NCBI RefSeq assembly: GCF_965216415.1
Contig: NZ_CBDCFU010000002.1
Source: Marivita sp003149565
Lineage (GTDB): Bacteria > Pseudomonadota > Alphaproteobacteria > Rhodobacterales > Rhodobacteraceae
Direction: 5' to 3' (one strand)
Length of the DNA stretch: 64,000 nucleotides
Positions 51,461 to 60,438 of the stretch are shown piece by piece. The number at the start of each line of letters is the position of its first letter. Positions within the stretch are counted from its first letter, which is position 1. The notes beneath the pieces were generated by a model. The model ran no database searches. It was not told the origin of the DNA and was given only the letters and a program-made list of their open reading frames with translations. Both the position numbers and the translations under genes were made by a program.

Positions 51461-51721
51461 TCATTCGGTGGGGCGCGAGCCCATCCCGCGGAGCCAGACA
51501 ATCAGATAGCGCAGCGGCCAGCGAAACACGCTGAGCACTGCCATCGTAAACGCGAGTCCCCAGTACACCCCGTCAGCCAGGTAGACCCAGATCAGGATCG
51601 GAGCCGCCAGCGCCATGAGGAAATAGGCGCGCCGCCAATGGTTGTCCTGTGATGGAATCGCAGCAAGAATCGCCGCCAGTATGATCCAACAGCACGCCGC
51701 GCTTAGGGAATAGCTCATCAT
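51461..51721 (-). CDS. DUF2484 membrane protein, second of a tandem pair
   Basis: The 86-residue protein has two or three hydrophobic helices. Its C-terminal FRWPLRYLIVWLRG resembles the FRNPLxYFWRR motif of DUF2484, a family found in Rhodobacterales beside murB. The N-terminal pattern (CCWIILAAILAAIP) also fits. The ATG overlaps the stop of the preceding gene (TGATG). The function is unknown; the location suggests a role near cell-wall synthesis. Confidence 0.75.
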   Translation of the reverse strand: MMSYSLSAACCWIILAAILAAIPSQDNHWRRAYFLMALAAPILIWVYLADGVYWGLAFTMAVLSVFRWPLRYLIVWLRGMGSRPTE

Positions 51722-51966
51722 CAGGTCGTCTCCACCTTTTGCCGTGACAGGCGCGTCCAGAAATATCTCAGGGGGTTACGGTACATTGAGACGACCGCCA
51801 AAACGGCCGCCGCTACGGGCCAGAAGCCATACTCATGTGCGATAAAGATCAAGAGCACCGGTGCCGCTCCCAGCAGAGCCACGCCTGGCACGTATTGCAA
51901 ACGCAAGGGCAACATCGCGACAACGGCTGATGCAAAGACCCATCCGATAGACAGCCAGAGAAGCAC
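51721..51966 (-). CDS. DUF2484 membrane protein, first of a tandem pair
   Basis: This 81-residue protein has membrane helices and the motif MYRNPLRYFWTRL, which matches DUF2484 better than its neighbour. I use GTG at 51966 as the start because TGAGG is placed five bases upstream; GTG at 51972 is also possible. The longer frame extending to 52062 lacks family support. The two genes seem to be an old duplication. Confidence 0.75.
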   Translation of the reverse strand: MLLWLSIGWVFASAVVAMLPLRLQYVPGVALLGAAPVLLIFIAHEYGFWPVAAAVLAVVSMYRNPLRYFWTRLSRQKVETT

Positions 51967-52089
51967 AGTCACCTCAATTACGGTTACCCGAACACAGCCT
52001 CGGCAATACGAAGGGTTTCTGACCAAATCGCGTCCGGAAAAGGACGATGGCAAGGCAGGCACACATCAGCCCGAAATACCTCATGTCAG

Positions 52090-53142
52090 CTATACCGATA
52101 GACTGCGCATCACCCAATCTGCGGCTTCGTCCGCCGCAGCCAGTGCGCCTTCCAAAAATCCGCCCATCTCAGGGGCCAATTCGGTGGACGCAAAATAGAG
52201 ACGGTCAGACAGCGCCTCTTGTAGCGCCGCCGGACGGCCATAGGCCGGATGATGCGTCAGCGGCGCGTGGTCCGCGGAGACAGCGGTTTCGGTTTCTTCG
52301 GCCCAATCGGTGTAGAAGACCGCTTGTGGTGCCTCCCCACGCGGCCCGAAAAGCCGCGCCAATTGTGCCAGAGCCGCAGAAATTACTGCATCGCGCTGGC
52401 CAGCACGCGCCGCGGCAGACACGCCAAGAAATCCGAACAATGCCGCGCTACCGTCGGAACTGGCATCATGGATCTCGACCAAGGGCCCGCGCTGGCTTGA
52501 TGCGTCACCGGACAGCCCGTCGTCGCGCCAGAACGGAGACTCGTAAAGCGCGACGAGTTTGGCATGCCCCGCCATCCAGGTCGGGATGCTCTGCAAAGCC
52601 GCTGTCGTATCGGGCGGCAAATGCGGCACGTAGTGCAGATCGCCAGCAACGCGCGACGGCAGTGCCATCACAATCCGGTCAAACGACAAACTGGCACCAT
52701 CCGCGAACTGCAGCTCCGATGCATCGGACACCAACCGGACCGAACGCCCGGTCAGGACAGACTCCTCCGGTAATTCGGCCGCCAACGCGTACACAAGCGC
52801 TCCCATGCCTCCGTGCACGCGGAAGGCCCCCTGCATAGATGCAAAGCCGCGATCCCTGATGACGTCACCCTGTGCGGTTTCAAAGAGTTGCGCGCCGTGG
52901 GAAAACTGCGGGAAAACGCGTAATCCAAATCGCTCCACGAGCGCCGCCATGCGCGGCTGTCCGGGCCAGAACCAGGATGGCCCAAGATCGAACCAGTCCG
53001 TATCACGACGCTCAGTGCGGATACGCCCACCCAAGCGGTCTCGCGCCTCAAAAAGTTGAAACCGGATCCCTGCTGCCTTGAGGCGATGCGCCAGCGCAAT
53101 GCCAGTTAAGCCACCACCAACAATCGCAACGGTAGGCGTCAC
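52090..53142 (-). CDS. FAD-dependent oxidoreductase, amine-oxidase-like
   Basis: The 350-residue protein has the N-terminal dinucleotide-binding VAIVGGGLTGIALAHRL, then FEARDRLGGRIRTE, the motif of flavin amine oxidases and protoporphyrinogen oxidase. The C-terminal FAD motif is less clear, with DRLYFASTELAPEMGGFLEGALAAADEA. The start is GTG at 53142, two bases after the cupin stop. Its substrate is unknown. It lies between murC and murB genes on the same strand, probably as a passenger. Confidence 0.85.
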   Translation of the reverse strand: MTPTVAIVGGGLTGIALAHRLKAAGIRFQLFEARDRLGGRIRTERRDTDWFDLGPSWFWPGQPRMAALVERFGLRVFPQFSHGAQLFETAQGDVIRDRGFASMQGAFRVHGGMGALVYALAAELPEESVLTGRSVRLVSDASELQFADGASLSFDRIVMALPSRVAGDLHYVPHLPPDTTAALQSIPTWMAGHAKLVALYESPFWRDDGLSGDASSQRGPLVEIHDASSDGSAALFGFLGVSAAARAGQRDAVISAALAQLARLFGPRGEAPQAVFYTDWAEETETAVSADHAPLTHHPAYGRPAALQEALSDRLYFASTELAPEMGGFLEGALAAADEAADWVMRSLSV

Positions 53143-53144
53143 AC

Positions 53145-53812
53145 TCAGACCGAAGGCGCAGTGGCAAAAGGCAGGTGGCCGCTCTTCATCCAGAGCGTTG
53201 CCCCATCCGGCCCAGCCGTCGCCCGCAACGGCTGCCCGTCAGGCAAGCGCAGCCAGGACCAAGGCGCAAGGTCGTCGCCCCCCTCGTGCAGCGCCCCATC
53301 GAGGACAAGGACCTCAATCCCGCCTGGAACATCCTCTCTCAGCATCGCCCCAGGCGCCAGCGTCAGGTAAGATACCACCTCGCGCGCATCGCGATGCAAC
53401 TCCCCCGCGCAATCCCGTCCGTCACTGGCCCAAGCTGATCAGCGATGTCGCGTCGGAACTGGGTACGATCCTCCAGATCGAACTGCCAGAGTTTCACGAA
53501 AATCGTGCAGCCCTCTTCCGCGCCGGGCGTGTGCGACGTTGTCGGCGGATTGCGCACATAGGTGCCAGCCGGATAGTCGCCATGTTCGTCCTGAAACACC
53601 CCCTCCAGCACCAGAAACTCCTCACCGCCGGTATGAGTATGGGCCGAAAACGCGCTGCCCGGCGCATAACGCACAATCGAGGTCGCCCGAGCCACCTCGT
53701 CGCCGATCCGGTCCAGCATGCGCCGGTCCACTCCCGGCATGGGGGAGGCGATCCAAGGCTCGTTTGCCGCGTGCACCACAACCCTTTGGCTGAAGTCCGC
53801 ATTCAAATCCAT
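53145..53812 (-). pseudogene. ChrR-like double-cupin protein gene, frameshifted
   Basis: The first frame (53363-53812) encodes a cupin with HTHTGGEEFLVLEGVF and the metal residues of the ChrR cupin domain. It runs out of homology at IARG and stops shortly after. The adjacent frame picks up with ELHRDAREVVSYLTLAPGAM and a second cupin half ending at 53145. The junction is a run of five C at 53402-53406 (five G on the coding strand). A sixth G would restore a continuous protein of about 220 residues. It lacks the zinc-binding anti-sigma part of ChrR. A real mutation, a phase-variable tract or a sequencing error are all possible. Confidence 0.8.
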
Positions 53813-53942
53813 TTCACCGCTCCTGTACTGCCAAGGTCATTCCCAGAGGTAGTCTCAACGTGGCGTTTGGGAAACCCAAAGCTCGGTCAGTTCTGGACCG
53901 CATGTCTTTTGGGGTGCAGCCTGGCACCTTCGGACAACGCAC

Positions 53943-53985
53943 CGTTTTCGGTCAACCGAAAACGAGGATGCGTCGACGCATCCTC
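53943..53985. repeat. paired-hairpin element, copy 2
   Basis: CGTTTTCGGT-CA-ACCGAAAACG (53943-53964) is followed at once by the perfect palindrome GAGGATGCGTC-GACGCATCCTC (53964-53985). The cores match copy 1 at 22492 in reverse order. It sits just downstream of murC. Confidence 0.75.
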
Positions 53986-53999
53986 CGCCCGGTTCCGGC

Positions 54000-55397
54000 T
54001 TATTTCGCCAAACGCTCCGGCAGCCCATTGGCCCAGGTCGAGATCGTACCGGCCCCAAGGCACACAACCATATCCCCGGGCCGCGCCTGCTCGCGCACCA
54101 GTCTCTCCAGATCGTCCTCGTTCAGAAGGGCGCGCGCATGGCGGTGCCCGTGTCGTATCAGACCCGCGACCAGATCATCACGCGACGCACCGACGATAGG
54201 ATCTTCTCCGGCGGCAAAGACCTCGGCGATGGCCACAACATCCGCTTCGTTGAAGCAGGCACAGAAATCGTCAAAGAGGCTCGCCAAGCGGGTATAGCGG
54301 TGGGGTTGATGCACTGCGATCACCCGCCCTTCAGAGGCCTGACGCGCGGCCTTGAGCACTGCGGCAATTTCAACCGGGTGGTGGCCGTAATCGTCGATGA
54401 TCGTCACCCCGTTCCACTCGCCCACCTTGGTGAAGCGCCGATTGACCCCGCCAAAAGCCGCCAGCGCCTCGTTGATCTGGGATTTTTTCATTCCCAGATG
54501 CCGCGCCACCGCCACAGCGGACAATGCGTTTGACACGTTGTGATCGCCGGGCATGGGCAGGGTGCATCCCTCGATCACATCGTCTTCGGCCTGGAGGGCG
54601 ATGTCGAAATGCGCGACGCCTTTTTCGTAGCGCAGATTGACCGCCCGCACATCGGCCTGTGCGTTGAACCCATACGTCACCACGCGGCGGTCGGTGACCT
54701 TGCCTACCAGACGCTGCACCTCTTCATGGTCGGTGCAGCAGACGGCAATACCGTAGAATGGAATATTGGACACGAAGTCCTGAAAGCCTTGCCGCAGTTG
54801 CTCGAAATCGCCCCAATGCTCCATATGTTCGGGGTCGATATTGGTGACGATTCCAATGGTCGCGGGCAGGCGGTTGAACGAGCCGTCGCTTTCGTCCGCC
54901 TCAACCACCATCCATTCGCCCTGCCCCATCCGCGCGTTCGAGCCATAGGCGTGAATGATACCACCGTTGATGACGGTCGGATCAAATCCACCGGCCACCA
55001 TAAGCTCGGCCATCATCGTCGTCGTTGTGGTTTTCCCATGGGTGCCTGCAATCGCAATATTCGATTTGAGGCGCATCAGTTCCGCCAGCATGTCGGCACG
55101 CCGAACCACCGGAAGACCGCGGTTGCGGGCCTCGTCCAGTTCTGGGTTGCCGGGTTTGATCGCGGTCGACACCACCACAACCTCTGCCCCGTCGAGGTTC
55201 TCCGCCCGCTGACCTTCGAAAATTCTCGCGCCCAGATCGGCAAGACGGTTGGTGATCTTGGACGCCTTCAGGTCCGAGCCTTGCACCGTATAGCCCAGAT
55301 TAACCAGCACCTCAGCGATGCCAGACATACCGATACCACCGATGCCGACAAAGTGGATGGCCCCGATATCGACAGGCAGTTTGGTGGCGGCGTTCAT
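54000..55397 (-). CDS. murC: UDP-N-acetylmuramate-L-alanine ligase
   Basis: The 465-residue Mur ligase adds L-Ala to UDP-MurNAc. The N-terminal UDP-binding motif is IHFVGIGGIGMSGIAEV, the ATP loop is AGTHGKTTTTTMMAEL, and VEADESDGSF and HHPVEIAAVL are family motifs. It overlaps murG as ATGA. A paired-hairpin element follows its stop. Confidence 0.97.
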   Translation of the reverse strand: MNAATKLPVDIGAIHFVGIGGIGMSGIAEVLVNLGYTVQGSDLKASKITNRLADLGARIFEGQRAENLDGAEVVVVSTAIKPGNPELDEARNRGLPVVRRADMLAELMRLKSNIAIAGTHGKTTTTTMMAELMVAGGFDPTVINGGIIHAYGSNARMGQGEWMVVEADESDGSFNRLPATIGIVTNIDPEHMEHWGDFEQLRQGFQDFVSNIPFYGIAVCCTDHEEVQRLVGKVTDRRVVTYGFNAQADVRAVNLRYEKGVAHFDIALQAEDDVIEGCTLPMPGDHNVSNALSAVAVARHLGMKKSQINEALAAFGGVNRRFTKVGEWNGVTIIDDYGHHPVEIAAVLKAARQASEGRVIAVHQPHRYTRLASLFDDFCACFNEADVVAIAEVFAAGEDPIVGASRDDLVAGLIRHGHRHARALLNEDDLERLVREQARPGDMVVCLGAGTISTWANGLPERLAK

Positions 55398-56512
55398 GTG
55401 TCTTGTCCTTCAGATTGAGGCGATGCGTGCCCGGCGAGCGCTTCGACCATTGCCGCCAGATCAAGTGCTGCGTCCGGTTTGGCCTGCGCCAGCGCGGCAA
55501 GTGACATTTGCAAAGCAGCGTGAGAGTTTTCGAGAACCGCAGCAATCTGCTCTGCGAGTGTTTCAACCGTCAGCTTGCTTTCCGGAACGCGGATCGCCGC
55601 ACCGGCCTCAACAAGCCCGCGGGCGTTTGCGGTTTGATGGTCTGCCGTGGCGGCAGCATAAGGAATGAGGATCGACGGACGGCCAATGACCGAGATATCG
55701 GCGACGCTGGATGCGCCCGAGCGGGAAATCACCAACTGTGCTTCCGTCATGCGGGTTGGTAAATCGGTGAAAAACGGCTGCACCTCTGCATTGATGCCAT
55801 GTTCGGCATAGTAGGTGGCGACCCGTTCGCCATCCTCGTCGCGCGCCTGATGGCTGACCCGGAGGTTTTGCAGCGTCTTAAGCGGCAGCGACGCAATTGC
55901 CGGCGGTACAACATCAGACAGGATACGTGCGCCCTGACTGCCTCCGATAACGAGGATCGACATCGGGTAATCGCCCGGCGGGATATAAGCCGCCCCTGCG
56001 CGTTCCTTGACAGCAAGCCGCACCGGATTGCCCACATGCACGCCATCGACACCATCGGGCAACGCCGTCGGCCATGTCCCGCAAGCGACGTGATCGACCC
56101 GTTTCGCAAAGATCGCGTTGACACGGCCCAACACGCCGTTCTGTTCATGGATCATCCGGGGGCGGCGCAGAAGCCACGCGGCGCCCAGCGCCGGAATAGA
56201 TGGGTAGCCGCCAAAACCGATGACCACATCTGGCTTGTCGCGCAGCATGCGCACCGACATGGACAGAATGCCACCCAGCACCCGCAGAGGCACGAGGGCC
56301 TTGGCCAGCAGGCCACCGCGCGCGAAGGTCGCGCTGCTCACCTGCTCGATCTCGATGGAATGCGGAAAGCCACCCGTATAGCGCGCACCGCGCGCGTCGG
56401 TGGACAGCTTCACCCGCCAGCCACGCCGCAGCATGACCTCTGCCAGCGCCTGTGCCGGAAACATGTGCCCGCCGGTCCCTCCGGCCGCGATGATCAGATA
56501 CGGTTTGCTCAT
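55394..56512 (-). CDS. murG: MurG glycosyltransferase
   Basis: The 372-residue GT28 enzyme adds GlcNAc to lipid I, forming lipid II on the inner membrane. N-terminal IIAAGGTGGHMFPAQALAE and C-terminal ISRSGASSVADI are the donor and acceptor motifs, with ILVIGGSQGARI between them. The ATG at 56512 gives MSKPYLIIAAGG; an earlier start adds five residues. It overlaps murC. Confidence 0.96.
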   Translation of the reverse strand: MSKPYLIIAAGGTGGHMFPAQALAEVMLRRGWRVKLSTDARGARYTGGFPHSIEIEQVSSATFARGGLLAKALVPLRVLGGILSMSVRMLRDKPDVVIGFGGYPSIPALGAAWLLRRPRMIHEQNGVLGRVNAIFAKRVDHVACGTWPTALPDGVDGVHVGNPVRLAVKERAGAAYIPPGDYPMSILVIGGSQGARILSDVVPPAIASLPLKTLQNLRVSHQARDEDGERVATYYAEHGINAEVQPFFTDLPTRMTEAQLVISRSGASSVADISVIGRPSILIPYAAATADHQTANARGLVEAGAAIRVPESKLTVETLAEQIAAVLENSHAALQMSLAALAQAKPDAALDLAAMVEALAGHASPQSEGQDT

Positions 56513-56601
56513 TATGCCCCCGCCCAAGGATTGAAGGACAGAGACCTGCCCAAAGGGCGTTTGTCAACAAACCAAGCAGCGATTACCCCCATATACGGGC
56601 C

Positions 56602-57768
56602 TTAGCGCAACCGTCCCCGCAAGATATCGCCGATTTCGCCCTGTGGCCGTGTCCGCGTAAAGGCCAGAAGCATGCCCACCGCGATGCCGCCCGCGATCAG
56701 TGACGAGCCACCATAGCTCACGAACGGCAGCGTCATGCCTTTGGCTGGCAACAGACGCACAGCGACCCCCATGTTGATCATGGCCTGAACGCCGAACATG
56801 CAAGCCAGTCCGGTGCCTGCAAGCCGGATAAAGGGGTCGCGCTCCCGCATGAGGCGTAACAATGACCGCACCACGATGGTCGCATAGAGCGCAATGATGA
56901 TCAGGACGAGCACCAGTCCGTATTCCTCGGCGGCAACTGCGATGATAAAATCCGTATGCGCGTCCGGCAGGGACCATTTGACCTGCCCTTCACCGACCCC
57001 CACACCCAGAAAGCCACCTTCGCGGATCGCATTGGTCGCATAGCCAAGCTGGGTTGTCGGATCGACTTCGGGGCTGAGAAAGCCGTCGATGCGCCGGGCA
57101 AAGTGCTCTGAGTTCTGATAGGCGACCGTGCCCGCAAGGACCACCAGCCCCGCCATGATCATCAGCAACAGCATCGGCGCTCCGGCGACGAAATACATCA
57201 CGCCCCAGCCGAACAGAACAAGACAGGCCTGCCCGAAGTCAGGCTGCAGCGCCAGCATGAGGACGATGCTCACTGTCAGGGCAAAGGAGAGCGTCTTACC
57301 CGGGGGCCCGCCCAAATCCTGACTGGCCGCCAAGAGCCAGGCGACCACGATCACAAAGGTGGGTTTCAGGAATTCTGACGGCTGCAGAGACGCAAAGCCC
57401 AAAGAATACCAGCGCACTGCGCCCTTGCCAAAATCCGTTCCGAAAAACGGCAGCAAACTCAAAGCGATAAACGCGCCAATAAATCCAAGAACGGCAAGGC
57501 GTCGAACAACTATCGGACTGAGCATCGAAACAAAGATCATCGCGCCCAACGCCAGCCCCCCAAAGACGGCCTGCCGCTGGACATAATGAAACGGCGCAAA
57601 TCCGTTGCGCTCAGCAAGGGGGGGCGAGGCCGCCAACCCAAGCAGGATGCCGATTCCGAAAAGGATCAGGATGCAGGACAGTGTCCACTTGTCGACCGTG
57701 CGCCACCATTTCGGCAACACAGGTTCGCCTGCGCGGGTGGGAACCGCGCCATAGACCATCTCTGTCAT
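56602..57768 (-). CDS. ftsW: lipid II polymerase / division protein FtsW
   Basis: The 388-residue SEDS-family protein has about ten membrane helices. The motifs are LQPSEFLKPTFVI, SLPDAHTDFIIAVAAEEYG (conserved acidic site) and MTLPFVSYGGSSL. It polymerises glycan strands at the septum with FtsI. The ATG at 57768 (MTEMVYGAVPTRAGEP) has GGTG upstream; an extended N-terminus to 57969 would add an unrelated polar stretch. Confidence 0.96.
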   Translation of the reverse strand: MTEMVYGAVPTRAGEPVLPKWWRTVDKWTLSCILILFGIGILLGLAASPPLAERNGFAPFHYVQRQAVFGGLALGAMIFVSMLSPIVVRRLAVLGFIGAFIALSLLPFFGTDFGKGAVRWYSLGFASLQPSEFLKPTFVIVVAWLLAASQDLGGPPGKTLSFALTVSIVLMLALQPDFGQACLVLFGWGVMYFVAGAPMLLLMIMAGLVVLAGTVAYQNSEHFARRIDGFLSPEVDPTTQLGYATNAIREGGFLGVGVGEGQVKWSLPDAHTDFIIAVAAEEYGLVLVLIIIALYATIVVRSLLRLMRERDPFIRLAGTGLACMFGVQAMINMGVAVRLLPAKGMTLPFVSYGGSSLIAGGIAVGMLLAFTRTRPQGEIGDILRGRLR

Positions 57769-57902
57769 GGTTTCACCGCTATTTCTGCCTCTGTCGCCCG
57801 TGTTTGCCCGGGTCTGTGTCGGCACTCTAACCGATATGATTCGACCGATCCAGAGGAATGATTCGCTCTGAGCCTCTTGCGTGTTTTGCTGTTCCGTGAT
57901 GG

Positions 57903-59093
57903 ATGCCCGACATGCAGGTGAATACGTTGATCTTGGGCGCTGGCGCGGCTGGCATGATGTGCGCTGCACAAGCGGGGCCGTCTGTGCTGGTCATCGACCA
58001 CGCGAAGGCTCCGGGCGAGAAGATACGCATCTCCGGCGGTGGCCGCTGCAATTTCACTAATATGCACACCGATCCGGCCAGATTTCTTGGCCAGAACCCG
58101 CATTTCCACAAATCCGCGCTGAGTCGCTACACCCAGTGGGATTTTCTGGACCTCGTGGATCGCCACAAGATCGCGTGGCACGAAAAGACATTGGGTCAGC
58201 TTTTCTGCGACGACAAAGCGACCCTGATCATTGAAATGCTGCGCGCCGAGATGGCGAAGATCGGGGCGGAGCTTTGGTTGCAGACATCGCTAATCGATCT
58301 GAACCATGACGGATCACGTTTCAGAGCCGAGCTGGAGCGCGACGGCAAACGCATTTCCGTTTTTGCGCGCAACCTTGTTCTGGCCACAGGGGGAAAGTCG
58401 ATTCCCAAAATGGGCGCCACAGGCATCGCCTATGAGATCGCGCGACAGTTCGGCCATGCCATCACAGACACCCGCCCCGCCCTTGTTCCACTGACATTCT
58501 CGGATCAGCGCTTTGCACCGATTTCCGGCGTATCGACACCGGTGATTGCCCAGGCGAACGGCACTGCTTTTGAAGAGGCGCTGCTCTTCACCCATCGCGG
58601 TCTCAGCGGGCCTGCGGTGCTGCAAATCTCAAGCTATTGGAAAGAAGGCGATGCGATCGAGGTCAACCTGGTGCCCGAGCATGACCTTTCCTCGACTTTG
58701 AAAGCTGCGCGACAGACGCACGGGAAACGGAATGTTACAACCGCGTTGGCCGATGTGCTTCCCGAACGTCTGGTTGTGCATCTTTCCGCCGACCTTCCGC
58801 TTGGTGGCAACCTTGGCGATCTTTCCGACAAGCGCATCGACGAAATAAGCGACCGTCTGCAGCATTGGAGTCTGACCCCGTCCGGCAGTGAAGGCTATCG
58901 CACGGCCGAGGTCACGCTGGGTGGGATCAGCACGGACCGGATCGACAGCAAAACGATGATGTCGCGTGATGTGCGCGGCCTCTACATGATTGGCGAGGCG
59001 GTAGACGTCACAGGGTGGCTTGGCGGCTACAATTTCCAATGGGCCTGGAGTTCCGGTGTTGCTGCCGGGCGCGCCATTGCGAAACAGGGTTGA
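57903..59093 (+). CDS. HI0933-like flavoprotein (NAD(P)/FAD oxidoreductase)
   Basis: The 396-residue protein matches the HI0933/YhiN family: LILGAGAAGMMCAAQAG (FAD site), ISGGGRCNFTN, LVLATGGKSIPKMGATG, and a C-terminal AVDVTGWLGGYNFQWAWSSG. The biochemical role of this family is not settled. It starts at ATG 57903 or 57912, diverging from ftsW. It opens the plus-strand insertion within the minus-strand division cluster. Confidence 0.92.
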   Translation: MPDMQVNTLILGAGAAGMMCAAQAGPSVLVIDHAKAPGEKIRISGGGRCNFTNMHTDPARFLGQNPHFHKSALSRYTQWDFLDLVDRHKIAWHEKTLGQLFCDDKATLIIEMLRAEMAKIGAELWLQTSLIDLNHDGSRFRAELERDGKRISVFARNLVLATGGKSIPKMGATGIAYEIARQFGHAITDTRPALVPLTFSDQRFAPISGVSTPVIAQANGTAFEEALLFTHRGLSGPAVLQISSYWKEGDAIEVNLVPEHDLSSTLKAARQTHGKRNVTTALADVLPERLVVHLSADLPLGGNLGDLSDKRIDEISDRLQHWSLTPSGSEGYRTAEVTLGGISTDRIDSKTMMSRDVRGLYMIGEAVDVTGWLGGYNFQWAWSSGVAAGRAIAKQG

Positions 59094-59124
59094 AGTTTTT
59101 CGAAACTTTTACATTTTGGCGTGC

Positions 59125-59784
59125 ATGCCATCGAACCCCGCCATCGCCTCATCGCCTTTTGCCATTTTGCGTGGCCCATTGCGCGATCTCGCGAACCGCT
59201 TGAAAGGCGGTAGCGATTATCCGCGGGCTCAGGAACGGATCTGGATCGACCCATCGCGTATGACGCGTGTTTACACCCGCAACCCGGCACAGACACCGGA
59301 TTATAAGCGACGGCACTCTGGCATGGTGCTCGCAGGTGATTGGGATCAGAGGACAGAGCCGCTGGATCACTCCTGGAAAGTGGCGGCATGCCTGGCGCAT
59401 TTTCGCGATGGGGTCCCTTGGGAAGACACGGGCGTCTACGACCGCATGTCGACGATGATCTATGAGCGTGGACAGTTCGATAGTTGCCGCACGATGGATG
59501 ACATTATCGCGCGTTACGATAAGATTGACGCGCTTTATTCGGATATCCAAAAGAATGGCTTTCGGGATGAAACGGTTCACCGGCTTGGCACGCCCCGTCT
59601 TCCTGAAGGCGTCTACGTGCATATCGACCGCAAGGGAGCGCCCATCTTTGGCGCGATTGGCAATCACCGCATGGGCATCGCCCGCGCCCTTGGCCTGACA
59701 CGTATTCCGGCGCAGATCGGCGTGGTGCATCCAGGCGCTCTCGCGCTGAATGCGCTTGACCAGTATCGGCGCGCGCCAAAGTGA
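59125..59784 (+). CDS. unknown protein with ParB/sulfiredoxin-like tail, paralogue 1
   Basis: The 219-residue protein has no signal peptide or membrane helix. A central block RRHSGMVLAGDWDQRT and FRDGVPWEDTGVYDRM is shared with the next gene. The C-terminal part GAPIFGAIGNHRMGIARALG followed by IPAQIGVVH resembles the GxxR/HR-x-A-x-x-LGL-x-x-IP motif of the ParB/sulfiredoxin fold. I do not recognise a named family. The ATG at 59125 is chosen; earlier in-frame starts lie inside the flavoprotein gene. The stop overlaps the next start as GTGA. Confidence 0.7.
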   Translation: MPSNPAIASSPFAILRGPLRDLANRLKGGSDYPRAQERIWIDPSRMTRVYTRNPAQTPDYKRRHSGMVLAGDWDQRTEPLDHSWKVAACLAHFRDGVPWEDTGVYDRMSTMIYERGQFDSCRTMDDIIARYDKIDALYSDIQKNGFRDETVHRLGTPRLPEGVYVHIDRKGAPIFGAIGNHRMGIARALGLTRIPAQIGVVHPGALALNALDQYRRAPK

Positions 59785-60438
59785 AGAAATTACGCAAAGC
59801 GATCAGCGCCGGGGTACCGGTCAAGGCGGTGCGCGACGTGACCAACCGGTTGCGCTTCGGACCGGACGCGCCGCAGAGTGACGAATTGATCTGGATTCGC
59901 CCGCGCGATGTCACCCATTGGTACGCCGCCGATCCGACCAAAGGTGCCCCGCGCTTCCGGCGACGACATTCCGGCAGCGTCGTAGCAGGAGACTGGGACA
60001 AGTCCCGAACGCCATTTGCAGGCCACATAAAACTCGACAGCATCCGCGCCCATTTCGAACAGGGCGTGCCGTGGGAAGAGACCGAGCTGTTCGACTGGAT
60101 GCTCCAGCGTATCGAAGAGCTTGGTCGCATCGACGGCGTCACAGACAGGGCCGGCCTGATCCGCCGGTATGAACGGCTTGACCGGATCTGAAGAAGCCAA
60201 GCGCACAGGCACCCTGCGCCCGCATGGCAGTGTCAATCAGACGCGTGGTGAACAGGGGGGCATCCTCGTGCACATCGCCCGCGATGGGACACCGCTGCGT
60301 GACGGAGGCGGCATGCACCGCTTTGCCGTCGCATATATCCTTGACCTCGAGAAAATTCCGGCGCAGCTGGGTGTGATCCATGCGGATGCCGTAAAATCCG
60401 GCATTCTGAAAAAGCTCCGGCAACCGCCAAGTTTTTAA
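59781..60438 (+). pseudogene. paralogue 2 of the ParB/sulfiredoxin-like gene, frameshifted
   Basis: The first frame (59781-60191) starts with GTG and aligns with paralogue 1 (RRHSGSVVAGDWDKSR, FEQGVPWEETELFDWM, RRYERLDRI) but stops at TGA 60189. The neighbouring frame continues the alignment with EEAKRTGTLRPHG, VHIARDG, GGGMHRFAVAYILDL and IPAQLGVIHADAV to 60438. Adding two bases at about 60189 rejoins them (DRI then a residue then EEAKRTG). It overlaps the stop of murD by four bases. It may be a real decayed copy or a sequencing artefact. Confidence 0.7.

Noticed and set aside
53145..53399. Independent 84-codon gene
   Set aside because: It continues the cupin protein in another frame and has no start signal of its own.
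60169..60438. Independent 89-codon gene
   Set aside because: It aligns to the C-terminal part of paralogue 1, so it is the second half of a frameshifted copy.
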